Shown here in pieces: positions 46,959 to 58,956 of a DNA stretch of 64,000 nucleotides. How positions within the stretch are numbered: the first letter of the stretch is position 1; the number at the start of each line of letters is the position of its first letter. The stretch is from Pohlia nutans. Taxonomy: Eukaryota > Streptophyta > Bryopsida > Bryales > Mniaceae. Location of the stretch: NCBI GenBank assembly GCA_022496805.1, contig CM040097.1, positions 22,744,072-22,808,071 on the forward strand, in the 5' to 3' direction. Made by a program: the position numbers and the translations under genes. The notes under the pieces are model-generated. The model was not told the DNA's origin. It did no database searches and was given only the letters and a program-made list of their open reading frames with translations.

Positions 46959-47501
46959 TGTTAAGGGGGTTTTTCTAGGAACCGACCTTAAACGAATGAG
47001 ACTACTCCTCACAAGACTACTCTACGCTAGACTAGTCGCTAGAGATTGAGGGTAGTAGTAAGAGGTTTCTACAAAGGAGAACGTACTGTCGACTAGGAAA
47101 AAGCACCAGTATGCTAGAGAGTCGACTCCTGCATACCCACAGACTACTGCAACTAATCAAGATACAACCACAAAGAACGATACAAGAGCAAGAAACAACA
47201 GTAGTCTAACAGCAGTAGTCTAACATACTAGTGCGCACAACAATAGTTAAGACAAGAACGAAGTACAACTGAGGCTGCCAAGAAGATGTACAAAATGTAT
47301 AGCAACCACCCTCTCAACGAGAGGGGCAGTACATATAGGAGACTAGTCTGACAGTGTGTCAGACTGGTCGACCGAAAAATTCGGGTCGACCAGTCTGTGC
47401 CAGTCTGTACTACCGGGTATCGCCTACCAGGTCTATACCTGCCGGGTATAGACTAGCCTATACTTAGCCTAAGGGAATATCCAACAAATATTCGGTTAAC
47501 A
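46959..47501 (-). repeat. 5' LTR of the Ty3/gypsy element
   Basis: 543 bp, beginning TG and ending CA; partner of 25700-26242. The internal palindromic phrase GGTCGACCGAAAAAT-TCGGGTCGACC near 47367 is one of many GTCGAC motifs in this element. Confidence 0.95.
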
Positions 47502-49320
47502 GGCACTTTCGCCAATCCCACGGGTCTGTGGGTTTAACTTCAGTTGATTGCTCATGTCGCTGACTCCTGTGGATTTAGTGCTGTATTTTGCCTGTAGATT
47601 CAGTGCTTGTGAATTCAGTGCCGTCTTCTGCCTGTAGATTCAGTGCCGCATTCTACCTCCGGCCCGATGGAGGTCCTGACTCAGGACTTAGAACTCTTTG
47701 ACCACCCCATGAGTCCGGAAGCCAAGATGAAATCCAAGAGTCCACGAAGTATAAAGTTCACGATGCCTAGATCCACGTACTATGAAGTTCAATCTTGTCC
47801 TATTTAATCCTGTTATCTCGTAAATGTTCTGTGCTTCAGATGTAGATTCAGTGCCTATAGATTCAGTGCCTGTGGATTCTCTAGGCACACGATTAATTCT
47901 GAGCAGAAGATCTCGAAGTTGCAGGAGTTTCAGGAGTCAGAGGGACAAGAGTCATCAATCCCACGGATCCGTGGGATTAACTTCAGTGAGAATTTCGGGT
48001 TGTGGTTCTCCTGCCTGGCCCGTTGCAGGTCCACTAGATGCTCCTGAACCTGGTCTTAGATACTGTAATGTGTAGTGAACCTCAGTATCTAATTTAATCA
48101 ATCGAAGTCCAACTCTAGCATTACGGATTCGCCTTCCAAGAACTCAAGAAGTAGGCTTAAAGAGAAAAAACGAATTGATCTCTGGAAACGTACACCAACA
48201 ATATGATAGGTCGTTCTTGGCACTTGTTTCAACCAGGACATCCATATTCATGCATGACGTCAATCACGTGAAGGAGAACAATTTGAGCTCTAGTTTTTCT
48301 TTCTTGATTTAGGAAATTGATTCATAGTCGTTTCTTTCAAGACTGTCATGACATATTAATTGAATTTAGTTTTTTGGTATCTTCCCTTTAATTCACAAAT
48401 CTTACTCGGAGTGCACAACAACTTAACCCCTAAGACACCAAGGTTTTAAAATAACAAATTCTATGTGAAAACGCAGGAATTTTTCTCCTTTTATGCTAAC
48501 CATATCACCCACTTACTAGTAACAGGATCGTCAAATTTTCAACATGGAACCACATTTTATATCATTGGAATCTGTAGGGCAAATTGTTACTATTCTAGCA
48601 TTTTAAGTAGAACATGCCAATTGGTTCTAGGAGCGTCCTAATTGATTGATCATTGATAACTCAGAGGGAACCAAATTTTATATCATTGGAATTGATCATT
48701 GATAACTCATGAGGAACCAAATTTTATATCATTGGAATCTGTAGGGAAAATTGTTAATATTCTAGCACTTTGCCAATTGATTAATTGTAGGAGCCTGATC
48801 ATTGATAATTCGCATGGAACCAAATTCTATGTCATTGGAATCTGTAGGGATTTAGGGTCACTATTCTAGCATTTCAACTAGAACGTGCCAATTGATTGTA
48901 GGAGCCTCCTAATTGATGGAACCAAATTCTATATCATTGGAATCAGTAAAGATAAAAAATAAAAAGCAAAAGCAAACCCCTGCTCCAAAAAATGCACAAG
49001 TGCAGTAGACAGGTTTAGAATGTGCCAATTGATTAATTGTAAGAGCCTCCTAATTGATTGATCACTGATAGTTCAGATGTGAGATTATTGATAATTCAGT
49101 AATCTAAGTGTTAAAAGCAGCTCAACTTTTCAATGAAACTTGGAGGTGTGTATACCAGCAAGCTGAGCCTCTTAATGCTCAGAAAGAAAATGAGAAAATT
49201 CTCAAGCTTGCTTCTGTTGGGCCACTGAATGGCCTGCTGCAGCTTGGCATCACCTGATGCGCAGTGGGTTCCACTTCGAGTTGCCTCCATCACCTTTAGA
49301 AATCATTCTGCTCTAGAAGT
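47502..49320. other. CACTA-like and repeat DNA right of the LTR element
   Basis: Contains a degenerate palindrome at 47514-47535 and a perfect one (AATCCCACGGATCCGTGGGATT) at 47957-47978. Several GATTCAGTGCC(T/G) phrases (47570-47880) and GCAGAAGATCTCGAAG match the module left of the left LTR. From 48530 to 48960, a degenerate tandem repeat has GGAACCAAATT(T/C)TATATCAT, TGGAATCTGTAGGG and AATTGATTG phrases, about four copies. No gene is supported up to about 49320. Confidence 0.5.
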
Positions 49321-49329
49321 TTAGAATTC

Positions 49330-50132
49330 CCTGCTCTCGAAGTTGGGCTTCTCACTTGAGAAGGACTCCCTCCTTCACAACTTCACGGATGAGGATACCC
49401 AACTCTTCAAGGATGGCACAGTGGCATGGAGAGGGGCTCGGGGGAAGCACAAGGAATTCTTGAGCATCATCATCTATACTCTCACCCGAATGCATGACAT
49501 TGTCTTGGATTGGCACGCGGCCACAGGTTTCTCCCTTACCTTCCTTGCATTGTCTTCGTTCAACATTTCTTGCATTTCTTGTGGTTTTGTTTTGCTCATT
49601 CATTTTGTTTCTTCTAGGTGCTTCCATTAGTGTGTGTCGTAAGGGTGAGCGCCACATTGTGGCGTTGGAGGCGGACGCGGAGATCTTTGAGGCCATCCTT
49701 CGCCCCATGCGGGAACCCGTGCCTCCACCCCAGCCTACTGTTGACCTCGAGGAACCTGACTCTGAGTAGCCTCCCCAGAAGCTCGTACGACGCCATATGC
49801 ACTGTAAGTAAGTCGGTTTGTTCACTTGGCACACCATTGTTCATCTTCTTCTCTTCTCCTTCTTTACTAATGCTTATGTATCCTCTTATATTCTTGTTTC
49901 CAGAGTTCCACGGGCGAGCCCGATCCGTGTTCTCTATCCGAGCTTGTTTGGAAGCCCTCCGAGGAGATTCGAATTGCCATCGTATGCTGCTGAGGTTGCC
50001 CATAAACAAGCGGTTGCAGCTTCACCACCCTCTCGTCGCATTCAGAAGTTTGATAGGGAGGTATACGGATTATTAGATATAGAGGCTAAACAAGGCAAGG
50101 GTAGTGATGTTGAGAGGAGTCCTAGCCCTTGA
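49330..50132 (+). pseudogene. ParB-like / methyltransferase-like MULE gene, copy 3 (3' end)
   Basis: Belongs to the outer MULE. The first exon ends VLDWHAATG at 49525, then an intron; the next (49619-49806) continues ASISVCRKGERHIVALEAD. This reproduces methyltransferase motif I split by the intron at the same place as in copies 1 and 2. The last exon (about 49906-50132) has FGSPPRRFELPSYAAEVA, matching SPAKSWRLPSYAEDVA in copy 2. TAG at 49767 interrupts the second exon, where the frame continues PPQKLVRRH to a GTAAGTAAG donor. The ParB half and motif IV are missing. Confidence 0.75.
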
Positions 50133-50489
50133 TTAGGCCTCTTGATTGTGGAGACTTGAGCTCCTTATGTTTTGGTTTGATTTGGATTTTATATAAGGTT
50201 TTTTGTGTTGGTTTATTTACCTCGGTGTTCACAAGAGTCCTTATTCTATTCGCACTTTTGAAGGTTTTTAATGATGACGTCAACCCTAATTTAGTTGTAA
50301 ACCATACAAAAACAAAAATGTATTGTTTTTTGTAAGTAATGCCGTGGAAAATCATTGAAAATCCATTACTTTGTTTTGAACTAGGATTTCGAGAATTCTA
50401 CCCATTTCCACGGATTTGGGGTCCCTTTCTTTTAAAATTAACTAAAAATAACCTAATTTCCAAAAATACAAGCTAAAAATAACCCAATG

Positions 50490-50601
50490 TCCGCGGTCAT
50501 AGGCATTTTTCCTACCAAAAATGATTTCTTAAAATGAAAATCTGCGCTCTCCAAACTCTGCTCTCCGTTCTTCGCTCTATGCTCACACGACTAAGTTTCC
50601 C
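50490..50601. repeat. Right terminal repeat of the outer MULE
   Basis: Contains CCGCGGTCATAGG about 105 bp from the end, then GCGCTCTCCAAACTCTGCTC, CTCCGTTCTTCGCTCTATGC and TCACACGACTAAGTTTCCC. The layout is the same as the ends at 19304 and 39302. The interval 50133-50490 is 3' flank. Confidence 0.85.
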
Positions 50602-50611
50602 GCTGAAGCAC

Positions 50612-53600
50612 TAAAAGCTCTCTTTTGGTTTGTATGGTATGCACTTGTGTACAATTTTTGTCCTTAAATTAGACTTTGCGGTTCACCTTGTTAGATGCTC
50701 CAAAATAGGGTTTTCACAATGTCAGGTGCTCAGCGGCAACGTCTTTTCTTGGAGCTCAACATTTTATTTTTTTGGTTTGGAAATGTTTCATGGATGTTCT
50801 CATGGTACATGTGACTAGAAAGCCTCAAAATCAAGTACCTCTTTCTGAAATAGTGAATGTAGTGGTAAAAATGTCTTTAATTAGAAAATCGTTTTCAATT
50901 ACAACTTTTTTTTTTATCTAATTATTATGTCCATCAAATTTATTTTTCAAAAAAATTCATCTTTGATGCATTAAATTTGATTTGTGATAACAATGTAAAA
51001 AACTTGTTTGCCCCAAAAAAATGATATTTTAATGGTTTTACACTACTTTTGGAATAAAACTTTTATGTTTCAGTAAATCACCATATGTACATGTGTTTTA
51101 AAAAACAAACCAACCCTTCATATGAATTTCATGATCTTGCACATTTTTCCATTCTTAGATTTTTGAAGCTTATTAAATATCATCGAATAGAAGGATTCTA
51201 ATTTTAGAAAATAACTTTGTAAATATTCAACATCTAATCACATTAGACCACCTAAAATTTTGAATAATGAAGTTCTAATTATATACGGTCCATTTTCTCT
51301 ACATTTAGTTGAAAGACTGCATTGTATTTTTTACTAATATGGTCGTAGTGGAGCACTAACCCAAAAATAAACCTAGCCAAAAATATCATTGTGTAGATAT
51401 CCCTCATACGCCTAAACCTTCAAAATCTCGTACATCCATCATTTACAAAAATTAACTAGAATTTTTCAAAGACCATTTCTCAAAAAATCCATCACTTCGG
51501 ACTACTTTTTTCACTCACATGTACCATAAGAACGCCCTCATGCAATGGAAAAATAATAATAGAAGCAATGGATTTATCACTAGCGCAAATTCTTTGTTTT
51601 TTAGGCAATACGGTGTCAATTTGGATTTCAGTGCAACGGTAGTGAGTCCAAGAGGTTTCTGTGAGGTGCACCCGCCAAGGCGATCACAACGACGAGGGTA
51701 TTCTGGCCAAAGTGACGCGATGGACACTGCGACGAAGGGACAAGATAGTTAGAGTCAAGGTGACGAGCAATTGGTCACTGCGAGCCGAATTTGCGATCAG
51801 GGGATTCTTGCAAAACGCAGAGACTAGAGCAACTTGGTGTTTGCATGTTTTCTTCACGGCGACAGAACCATTGGGCTTCACAGCAATGGATTTTCAAAGC
51901 TTCACGGCAACGAGACGACTAGTGTAGAGGAGACGAGTGCAAAGGAAGTAGAATTTTGGAAATCGCGGCGACAAGTATCAGATGAGCATTGGCCGACCAC
52001 ATTCCATGTATTAGTCAGCATCGACACCGCCACAGAGCATTCCTCTTTATCACAGCAACAAGGTGATGGGACAAGGAGCTTGCAGCGGCGAGAAAGTCTG
52101 CCGTGGATCTTACCAACCGCGAGGTACCGACAGGCTAAAAAACTAACCCAATTTCTAATATAGAAGTCATCTTGCATTATTCACTTGTGCACCTGGTTAG
52201 TACAAATTCAAGTATAACCTAACGACCTCTAATTTGATTGGCCTTGAGTCTGTAATCACTAATATTACTTTTGTGTTGATTAGTATGTGCTGTATCAACA
52301 TGTATATATATATTTGTGCCAATTACAAAAAAGGAGATTTGTATATGAATGTTGATTATTTTTAAACGTATATTTTAGTAATTTTTAGGGTTAAAATATT
52401 TTAGTAATTTTTGATTCTTTAATTTTCCATTTTTAAGTTAATTTTTTCATTACGATGGGTTAGTATTAACTCATGATTATTTTTCAAGGTTAGGGTGAAT
52501 TAAGAATATTGAACCAGGTTGTTTTTTAGAATTGAGTTGTGTAAATTAATTTTCCAGTGTTAAATTTGTTTTCTTTGTTTTATAGGGTTAGTATTAATAT
52601 AGGGTAAAGTCTCAGTTAATTTATTCAGGGTGATTTATTTAGTAGTAAGTTAGGTTTTTTTTTTTTTTTTTGAATTAAGTTCATTATTTAGTTTTTTTTA
52701 GTATTAAGTTCATTTTTTAATTTTTGCAGTCCTAAGTTTGTAATTTATAGTCTTATTAAGTTAGTATTTGTTCAATTAAAACTCTATAAATGAGTAATGT
52801 GTTCATTTAGAATTCAATATATGATTGGTTAATTTTATTGACCATCAAAAGGTCGTGAAATGATATGGGCCCCATAGGACAATGATTCAAGTAGATCAAG
52901 CATCATGTTTTTTTAGGGTTAGATGTTGGGGGTCTCGTCAAGGTATGCTAAATTTTCTAGAAGGGAAACTCTAAAGCTGGGGTGATGAGTAATGATATCT
53001 TCAAAATGCCTGATTTGGCATCCTAGTATTTGGGCATCGCACGTTAGATCAGGGTACATTTGAATCATCTTCTCCTTTATAAAAGCTAGAGGTAAGAGCT
53101 TCCCTCCATTCTTGTGTTCTTTTCTCTCTACTGTAGCTCATTTCTACTTGCGCCCAAGTTATGTTGATCCTTTAGAAAAGCGTTGTGAATAAGGCTGCGC
53201 GCATGAGTTGGTGTGTGGGTGCATGCGCTTTTTTCTAATTTTTAGTGCTACCATGGTTTAATGCGCCTCTTTTTCTGTTTGTTGGGGTTAGAGTTTTGCA
53301 AGGTTTCCTCTTGTTTCTTGTATAATCATTACACATGCAATGTTGGCCGTATCAAGGTTAATTTTCAGGGTTCCTCATTTCTCTTGCACACAGCTATAAA
53401 GTGGTCAACTTTTTTTGGGTAGGAATAGGGTTTTTCTTCTTTATTCTGGGTAGAGCTTTATTGTTGCCAAACATTGCAGAGATTTTGTTGGGATCACAAC
53501 ATTGCAGGGGTTTTGTTGAGTGGTCAAGTGGTGTGTTTTTTGACTAAGATTTGGATGGGTGTTATAAACAGCTCAACCCTAAATCCTAACCTACGGCCAT

Positions 53601-53640
53601 AGAGTTGGGGGAGGGCATTGTGAATGATGCTCTCGTCTAC
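50612..53640. other. AT-rich DNA with a GC-rich island
   Basis: 50612-51500 and 52200-53640 are AT-rich with no supported gene. 51600-52130 is a GC-rich patch (GCGATCACAACGACGAGG, CAGCGGCGAGAAAG), similar in style to 3460-4430 and 9480-9700. It may be the leader of another element copy, but I could not show homology. A run of T (52650-52668) and TTAGTATTAAGTTCATT phrases resemble the T-rich field at 2.4-3.0 kb. Confidence 0.4.
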
Positions 53641-53659
53641 TATGTCTTTGATTTTTTAT

Positions 53660-54040
53660 GTTTGTATGCTTATCCTTAGGATCATTTTGAGCGCCGTCAT
53701 AATGATCGGGGCGCTTTGCTGAAGCTGTTGTTTGCTTTAGCGAGTGTCTCGACCAAATCCCGACACAACGTTGTTTTCAGAGTGCACCATGCGGCATTTC
53801 GGTTAGCGTCATACGATGTAGAGCTGGTTGCGGGGAATTTTTCCACAGCAAGGAAGATGAATTTACGCTTTGCACGTTCGACATCTACATTGAGGTCTTT
53901 AGCAAGTATAGGAAGCTAGACTCTCTACTCCTGCAGTACTTCTGCACAAGCCCCCTCCACGAGCTAAGCGTAGGAGAGCTTCATCATCTTCGAGCAATTC
54001 TTTGTGGAGGTTAACAAGAGGAGATCACATCGCATAGAGG
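53660..54040 (+). other. Possible coding remnant, unrecognised
   Basis: An island of higher GC with partly open frames. One (53692-53919) is Arg/His/Ser-rich, another continues with FTLCTFDIYIEVFSKYRKL, and a third ends KPPPRAKRRRASSSSSS (a nuclear-localisation-like basic run with Ser tail) before TAG. Frames would have to change twice to join them, so this is either a decayed gene or spurious. No family recognised. 54041-55150 is AT-rich and unassigned. Confidence 0.25.
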
Positions 54041-55149
54041 CGATGTGCAATTCAAGTCTCCCAGCGTGTGGGTGACACCAATATAGTGTAGTTGAAGTAA
54101 TTAAACCCTAAACCTTGAATTATGGTACACTGCGATTGTTTGTACATAATTGATTGCACATAATCCACTTCTTTGAGTGCCACTGATATTTGCTTGTTTG
54201 TAGTGTTTTGTAGGAAACCAACATTAGTTTTGCGCATTCACGATGATGCATACTTAGGGCTTCATGTTTTTTGAATTTGATTTGTTGAATTTCAGGGATA
54301 TTGTTTGGTAATCAACCTAAACTTTAGCTCTACAATTTTGAACATTAAACTTTAAAGATTACAAATTGCACACTAACGTTTTTGTACACATGTAAATGCT
54401 ATATACTGTGTTGGTAAACACAACCCTAAGCTCTTCTATACACGCTGTCATGTAGTTTTAAATTATCAAATGTATTGTTTTTTTGTATGGACTCATGTTT
54501 TATGTTTGTTCTTCTTTTTTCCAAGCAATTTTTTGTATACGCAATCTAAATGTTTGTTGTATTTATAATGAACATAGCTTACAAATAATTAATGCAAGAA
54601 AAAAATTACTATGAAAGGTAGGGTACATGAAATGAACAGAATTTAGAAATTTAGGTAAACACAAGCATACATTAATCCACAAAATTTAAATACATAGCCC
54701 CCATGTAATAGGGGCTTGAACGTACGTGATCCTCAAACACCCTATGTAGTGCTCCCCTTGAGGCGCCGCTGGAACCTCCATCTCCCTAAACCCTACTTCT
54801 CCACTACCTCTCAAAAAAATGAAAATAGAACGCACGAGTACACGGGGAACACACGAGTACACAGAAAAACAAAGGAACATAGTAAACACGGGGATCATCT
54901 GGCCAATGATACAATGCCAAACTTGTTTAGTCTTACTATTAACTCCTAAAGGTCTAGAGAGTCCTTTTCGACTAATATTATACAACAATATTCTATTGTA
55001 TTTGGCATAGTTCACACTTCCTATGGGTTTATAATCAAAAATGAAGTTAAAATTCACGTCGACGTCATTTTAATGAATTGTTGAGATCTCAATTTGGAAC
55101 TTTCTATTTACAACAAATGTCAAATTTTTACCTTGCACCACAACAGGAT

Positions 55150-55835
55150 AAAGTAACATTAGTAGCCGCGGTGACCAAGGACAACATAGACGTCAGACGG
55201 TAACACTGAGAGTTGCTCGCGTATAATTAGAGCAGAGTAGTATAAGGGATGCAAGAAGTTAGAAGTAGGATACTCGCCTGCCTCAACTTTGGGCCGTAGT
55301 CATGGTTAGTTTGGACGTTGGGTCGCCCACTGATGTATACAGGGTGTGTATGTATGTTGTACTCCCAATGGGACCAAGTAATGAATGAATGTCCGTTCCC
55401 TTATTGTTCTCTATCATTGTTTCTTACTACTGCTTGTTTCTCTTATCATGTGTTGTGTTGTTTATATAATACTCTTTGATCTACTCAAAAATGTTCCCCT
55501 CTTTTGAAACCCCGCTGCCTGAGAACTGTCTTAACAACCACGTATAGACTTGGCCATGGACACCAACATCTGATCTACTTCTCTCTCCAGATAGTAAAAC
55601 TACACTTCTTCTATTCACCTTGGATATCTTGGTTGTCTTATGCTCTATCCCTGACGCTCTAGGTCATCCAAAGTATAGTACCCTCACCTTTTGTCTGTAG
55701 AATTTTGACTACTACTAAAATACGTTCCTATACTTAGAACGTTACTTGGTCATCTGATCTAGCTTACTCCCAAGTTCTTGAACCACTGACATCCTGGTAA
55801 ACTTGACGGACTACCAAGTTATCAAACTCTTGAGA
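55150..55835 (+). other. Possible 5' LTR/leader of a second retroelement
   Basis: Precedes a gag frame and contains short-leader-like, pyrimidine-rich DNA. No second LTR copy is present in the window, so boundaries cannot be set. Confidence 0.3.
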
Positions 55836-56592
55836 ATGGCATTGACTGTTTGGGAGACTGGGACGTCCCTACTTGGTAATCACGAACTAGAATCCATGAA
55901 AGAATTTCTGCAATAGATGAAACAACATATGACAGATTTAGCAGCAAGTAATGATGCCACAAATGCTAAACTAGAAATTATGAGTATGCAATACCAAAAT
56001 CTCCAAGTAGGTAGACCTCTGACCTCACGATGCCCTTGACATACCATCCCAAGATCTCCAAGAGCAGGCCTTGGAAGCCCAAATGGAAGCACTGAGGTCG
56101 ACTACAATTCCAAGAGAAAATCCCACCGCGGCAACCTCGCGAAGTCTCGGAGATCTAGACAGTCAAACCAAGTTTCCCAAGATACCTTACCCTATATACA
56201 ATGAATCTGGAGACCCAGATTGGCACATAAGACGATTTAAAGTCATTGCCGAAACCAACGGTGTCACTAACCAAGCAGACCTACAAAACATATTTAGCAC
56301 GACACTGCAAGGGAATCATATTAATTGGTATATTGGTTTTAAAATCCAACACCCCCACGCTAGTTGGGAGGACATGGAGTGGAGCTTCTTACAAATATTT
56401 CGAAAACTCAAGACCAGTTCAGAAATACTACGGGCTTTAGGTAGCATTACCCAAAATAAGGACGAACATATAGACAAGTTCTACGACAAATTCAAACAAC
56501 TGGCGGATAAACTTAGCCAGGAACCTGAAGAAGACTATCTTTGTGAATGGTTCAAAAAGGGATTACTACCCTGGATTCAACCAAGTGCGTAA
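55836..56592 (+). pseudogene. Retrotransposon gag fragment (second family)
   Basis: ATG at 55836. An N-terminal segment with a coiled-coil-like stretch (MKQHMTDLAASNDATNAKLE) is broken by TAG at 55914 and a frameshift near 56036. It then runs into a clear retrotransposon gag domain: FPKIPYPIYNESGDPDWHIR, LQGNHINWYIGF, WEDMEWSFLQIF, DEHIDKFYDKFKQLADKL. It ends at about 56592 without protease or polymerase. Different family from the element at 25.7-47.5 kb. Confidence 0.75.
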
Positions 56593-58205
56593 ATAGCGAA
56601 TTGCGTGTTTGTAATGTTTAGATCTCCCGGACCGTGAGCCCACCGACTGCGATCTTAGTTTTGTTGAAAAGCTCTGGACAAAGAAGGGTGCACCAAAGTC
56701 TTTTCGTCGCTTTTGGATTTATGGTGTGAGAAATATGGATTTTTGAGTGATTCCGGTCACTATAAATTGAATTAAATTATTGAAAAATTAAATACATGAG
56801 TTTTTGATGTCATTCTTGGCATCGTCGAAAATAATTCCTACCTACAACTGCATGGTTGAGGTTTCAAACCCCCATAGTGGGTAGTCAATTTACTAGGTGG
56901 GGGTAGTCGTCCAATCATGATGAAAGGCAATTGCCCGTAAAAGGAGGCAATTGCCTGCCATAGAAAATTTGAATGTAAAATTTTGACACTTTATTTTGAC
57001 ACTCTTTTGAACATTTGTTTGACATTTTTAACGACATTCTTTTTGGTGTATATCAGGTTTGACACTCTTTTCGGCATTGATTTTTCCACTAATAAAAGCA
57101 TAGAAAAACGAGGATTTTTGGGAGAGTTTTTGACACTACTTTAATAGAGTCGATTTAATTAGTTTTTAGTGGAAGGCAGGGTATAAATTTGGCAAGCTGT
57201 GGTTTGTCCCAAAACAAGATTCTTGTCAATGAAAAGTGATTTTTTGAGAATCTTTTCTCATGTGAAAAGAGAAAATGAGGGAAACTTTTCAATATGAAAA
57301 GTCTTTTATTTTTTCATCTTGTCCTCTCTAAGTTCTGTCCAAATTTCAATGATATGTAATTGGGGATTTGTTGAGGCTCATGTGGAGATCCACTAAGGAG
57401 AATTTTTCAAAGACAAAGACCTCAATATTGTCCTAGTGTTATAAAGTTTACTACATGGGGAAACTAATGATGTTCTCTCCATTGTAAATTTGTTTTTTAA
57501 AATTTTTAAAATAGAATGTTTAGTTTTAACCAATCATACCAAATTTCAAATTCTAAAAATAAATTTTTTGATCTTGGTGGATATTAAATGATAAATGCTT
57601 CTAAATTCATTTAATGATTATCTAAAACATTTTTTTGAAAGTTTGACCATACGGATTATTACTAAACATCATAATTCTCATTTTCTCTTTCAGACCAAAC
57701 TTCATCAAAGTTGCAGTAGTAACATTTAAATTTTGTCCTTACCCCTCTATCATTTAGGGGTTAAGACTTGTGAAAATATAAACTTCCTAGAACTTGTCCT
57801 AGTGAATGGAAGAAGCTAAAGAATCTTGTCCCGGAAGTGTTCTTGTGAAAAGGAGAGTTACTAGCGGTAGTCAACTGAAATGAATGTATGCTTTGGTGGG
57901 AGGAGGCGGGGAGCGGAATGAGTGAATGGCTCGTGGATGCGAGACGGCGGCGACGGGGGCATGGCAGGGGAGCGGGCGGCAGCGTCGTTGCCTGTCGCCC
58001 GCCTCGCATGCACACGCTCCGCACGCAACCACGACGCACCCCTGCGAGCGTGCCATGAGATCTCCGCACGCCACTGCACTCAATGTCTGCCTGCCTCCCT
58101 CCCTCGCCGTGAGATCCCCACCATGGGTTCCCCTGGGCCATGGCTGCTTTCCATTCCCGCCGGGCCCTTCTTTCCCCTGGACCCAAATCACCTGCAATTC
58201 GCTCA
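56593..58205. other. Intergenic region
   Basis: 56593-57760 is AT-rich, with several TTTGACACT phrases near 56980-57150 and no gene. 57761-57764 (GGGGTTAA) looks like a piggyBac-type right end, but no partner was found. 57900-58200 is GC-rich, upstream of the TATA box of the N-demethylase-like gene. Confidence 0.45.
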
Positions 58206-58213
58206 CTATATAG
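58206..58213 (+). promoter_or_regulatory. TATA box of the N-demethylase-like gene
   Basis: CTATATAG in a GC-rich setting, followed about 390 bp later by a strong splice donor (CAG|GTGAGTG at 58601). This suits a transcript starting near 58235 with a non-coding first exon of about 365 bp. Inferred from sequence only. Confidence 0.4.
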
Positions 58214-58956
58214 CATGCTTGCGTGCTTGCTTGCGTGCGTTCATGCTTGGGGTCCGTCACGCCAGGCAAATCGTCTTGTCTTGCCAGTGGCCAACGTTGT
58301 TTTCCCAACCGCAAGCTACGCGGCTTATACCTTTCGTGCCCCTTGGGGTTGTGTGTGAGAGCAGAGTCTGTGTTCGTCCGCGCTCACTCTCTTCGTGAAT
58401 TTCTTTCTTGTGCACTGACTCTCTCTATCGATCGGTCGTTGCTCATGCTGCAAGTCATCGAGCAGAGCACGTCATAGTTCCGAGCGAGCGAGCGGCCTGG
58501 CAGATTGTTCATTGCTTCTCCTGTCGTAGTGGCCTGTTGGGATCGGCGAATTTCGCTGCAATTCGGCGATCGACTGGGTTCCGGGAGCATTCGGGATCAG
58601 GTGAGTGATGGGAAAAATTCTGGGGGTGGATCATGTCACCTGTTCTTGTTGAGACAGATCGTTGTTGCAAGAGAACTCGGAGTTAAAGTGGTCATCAGTT
58701 TATGGCGATGAGTCAATTGATAAGTCAGACTCGTCTCTATCGTCTCTTTAGAAATCAAAGTCGTGGTAGATGTTGTGGAGCGGACGATAAGTCAATTTAT
58801 TACTGCCAAGAGAGAGGGACAAGATTATTTTATTTGATTTTAATGTTTTTCAAATTTGGCTCTTGGAAGCAGATGCATGTCACGTACTAACTATGTCCTG
58901 CCAGGTGCGGATCGAAGGCTCACGGACACAGCACAGGACCATATTTGAGCGTGGAG

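Larger units (their letters stand above)
25700..47501 (-). mobile_element. Ty3/gypsy LTR retrotransposon, 21.8 kb, split by a MULE
   Basis: Two 543-bp LTRs (25700-26242 and 46959-47501) begin TGTTAAGG and end GGTTAACA. They differ at about nine positions by eye, seven of them transitions. Five-base flanks GGCAT/GGCAC give a target duplication with one change. All coding is on the minus strand, ordered gag, protease, reverse transcriptase, RNase H, integrase, so the right LTR is the 5' LTR. Integrase following RNase H defines Ty3/gypsy, and the LFLDDFSVY reverse-transcriptase motif resembles the Tat/Athila group. The 13-kb MULE at 26302-39302 inserted between the end of pol and the polypurine tract. 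Every reading frame is interrupted, so this copy is dead. Confidence 0.95.
21367..50601. mobile_element. Outer MULE with nested insertions, 10-bp target duplication
   Basis: GCTGAAGCAC flanks both sides (21357-21366 and 50602-50611). The left end is GGACGACACTTCTATGTGAG and the right end, reverse-complemented, GGGAAACTTAGTCGTGTGAG. Both continue into AGAGC-rich repeats, and an ACGG(T)-CATAGG-like block lies 100-175 bp inside. Contents in order: a small left-end ORF, transposase remnant (minus), CACTA-like sequence, a full LTR retrotransposon holding another MULE, and the 3' end of a ParB-methyltransferase-like gene (plus). The middle of the original MULE (DDE part of the transposase, ParB part of the second gene) is missing, so a deletion accompanied or followed the insertions. 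Confidence 0.85.

Noticed and set aside
54686..55057. 123-codon minus-strand frame
   Set aside because: Overlapping plus-strand frames, no recognisable domain, AT-rich setting; treated as chance.
48423..57764. TTAACCCC at 48423 and GGGGTTAA at 57761 as one piggyBac-like element
   Set aside because: The pair would straddle the right end of the outer MULE, and the inner sequences next to TTAA do not form a matching inverted repeat.
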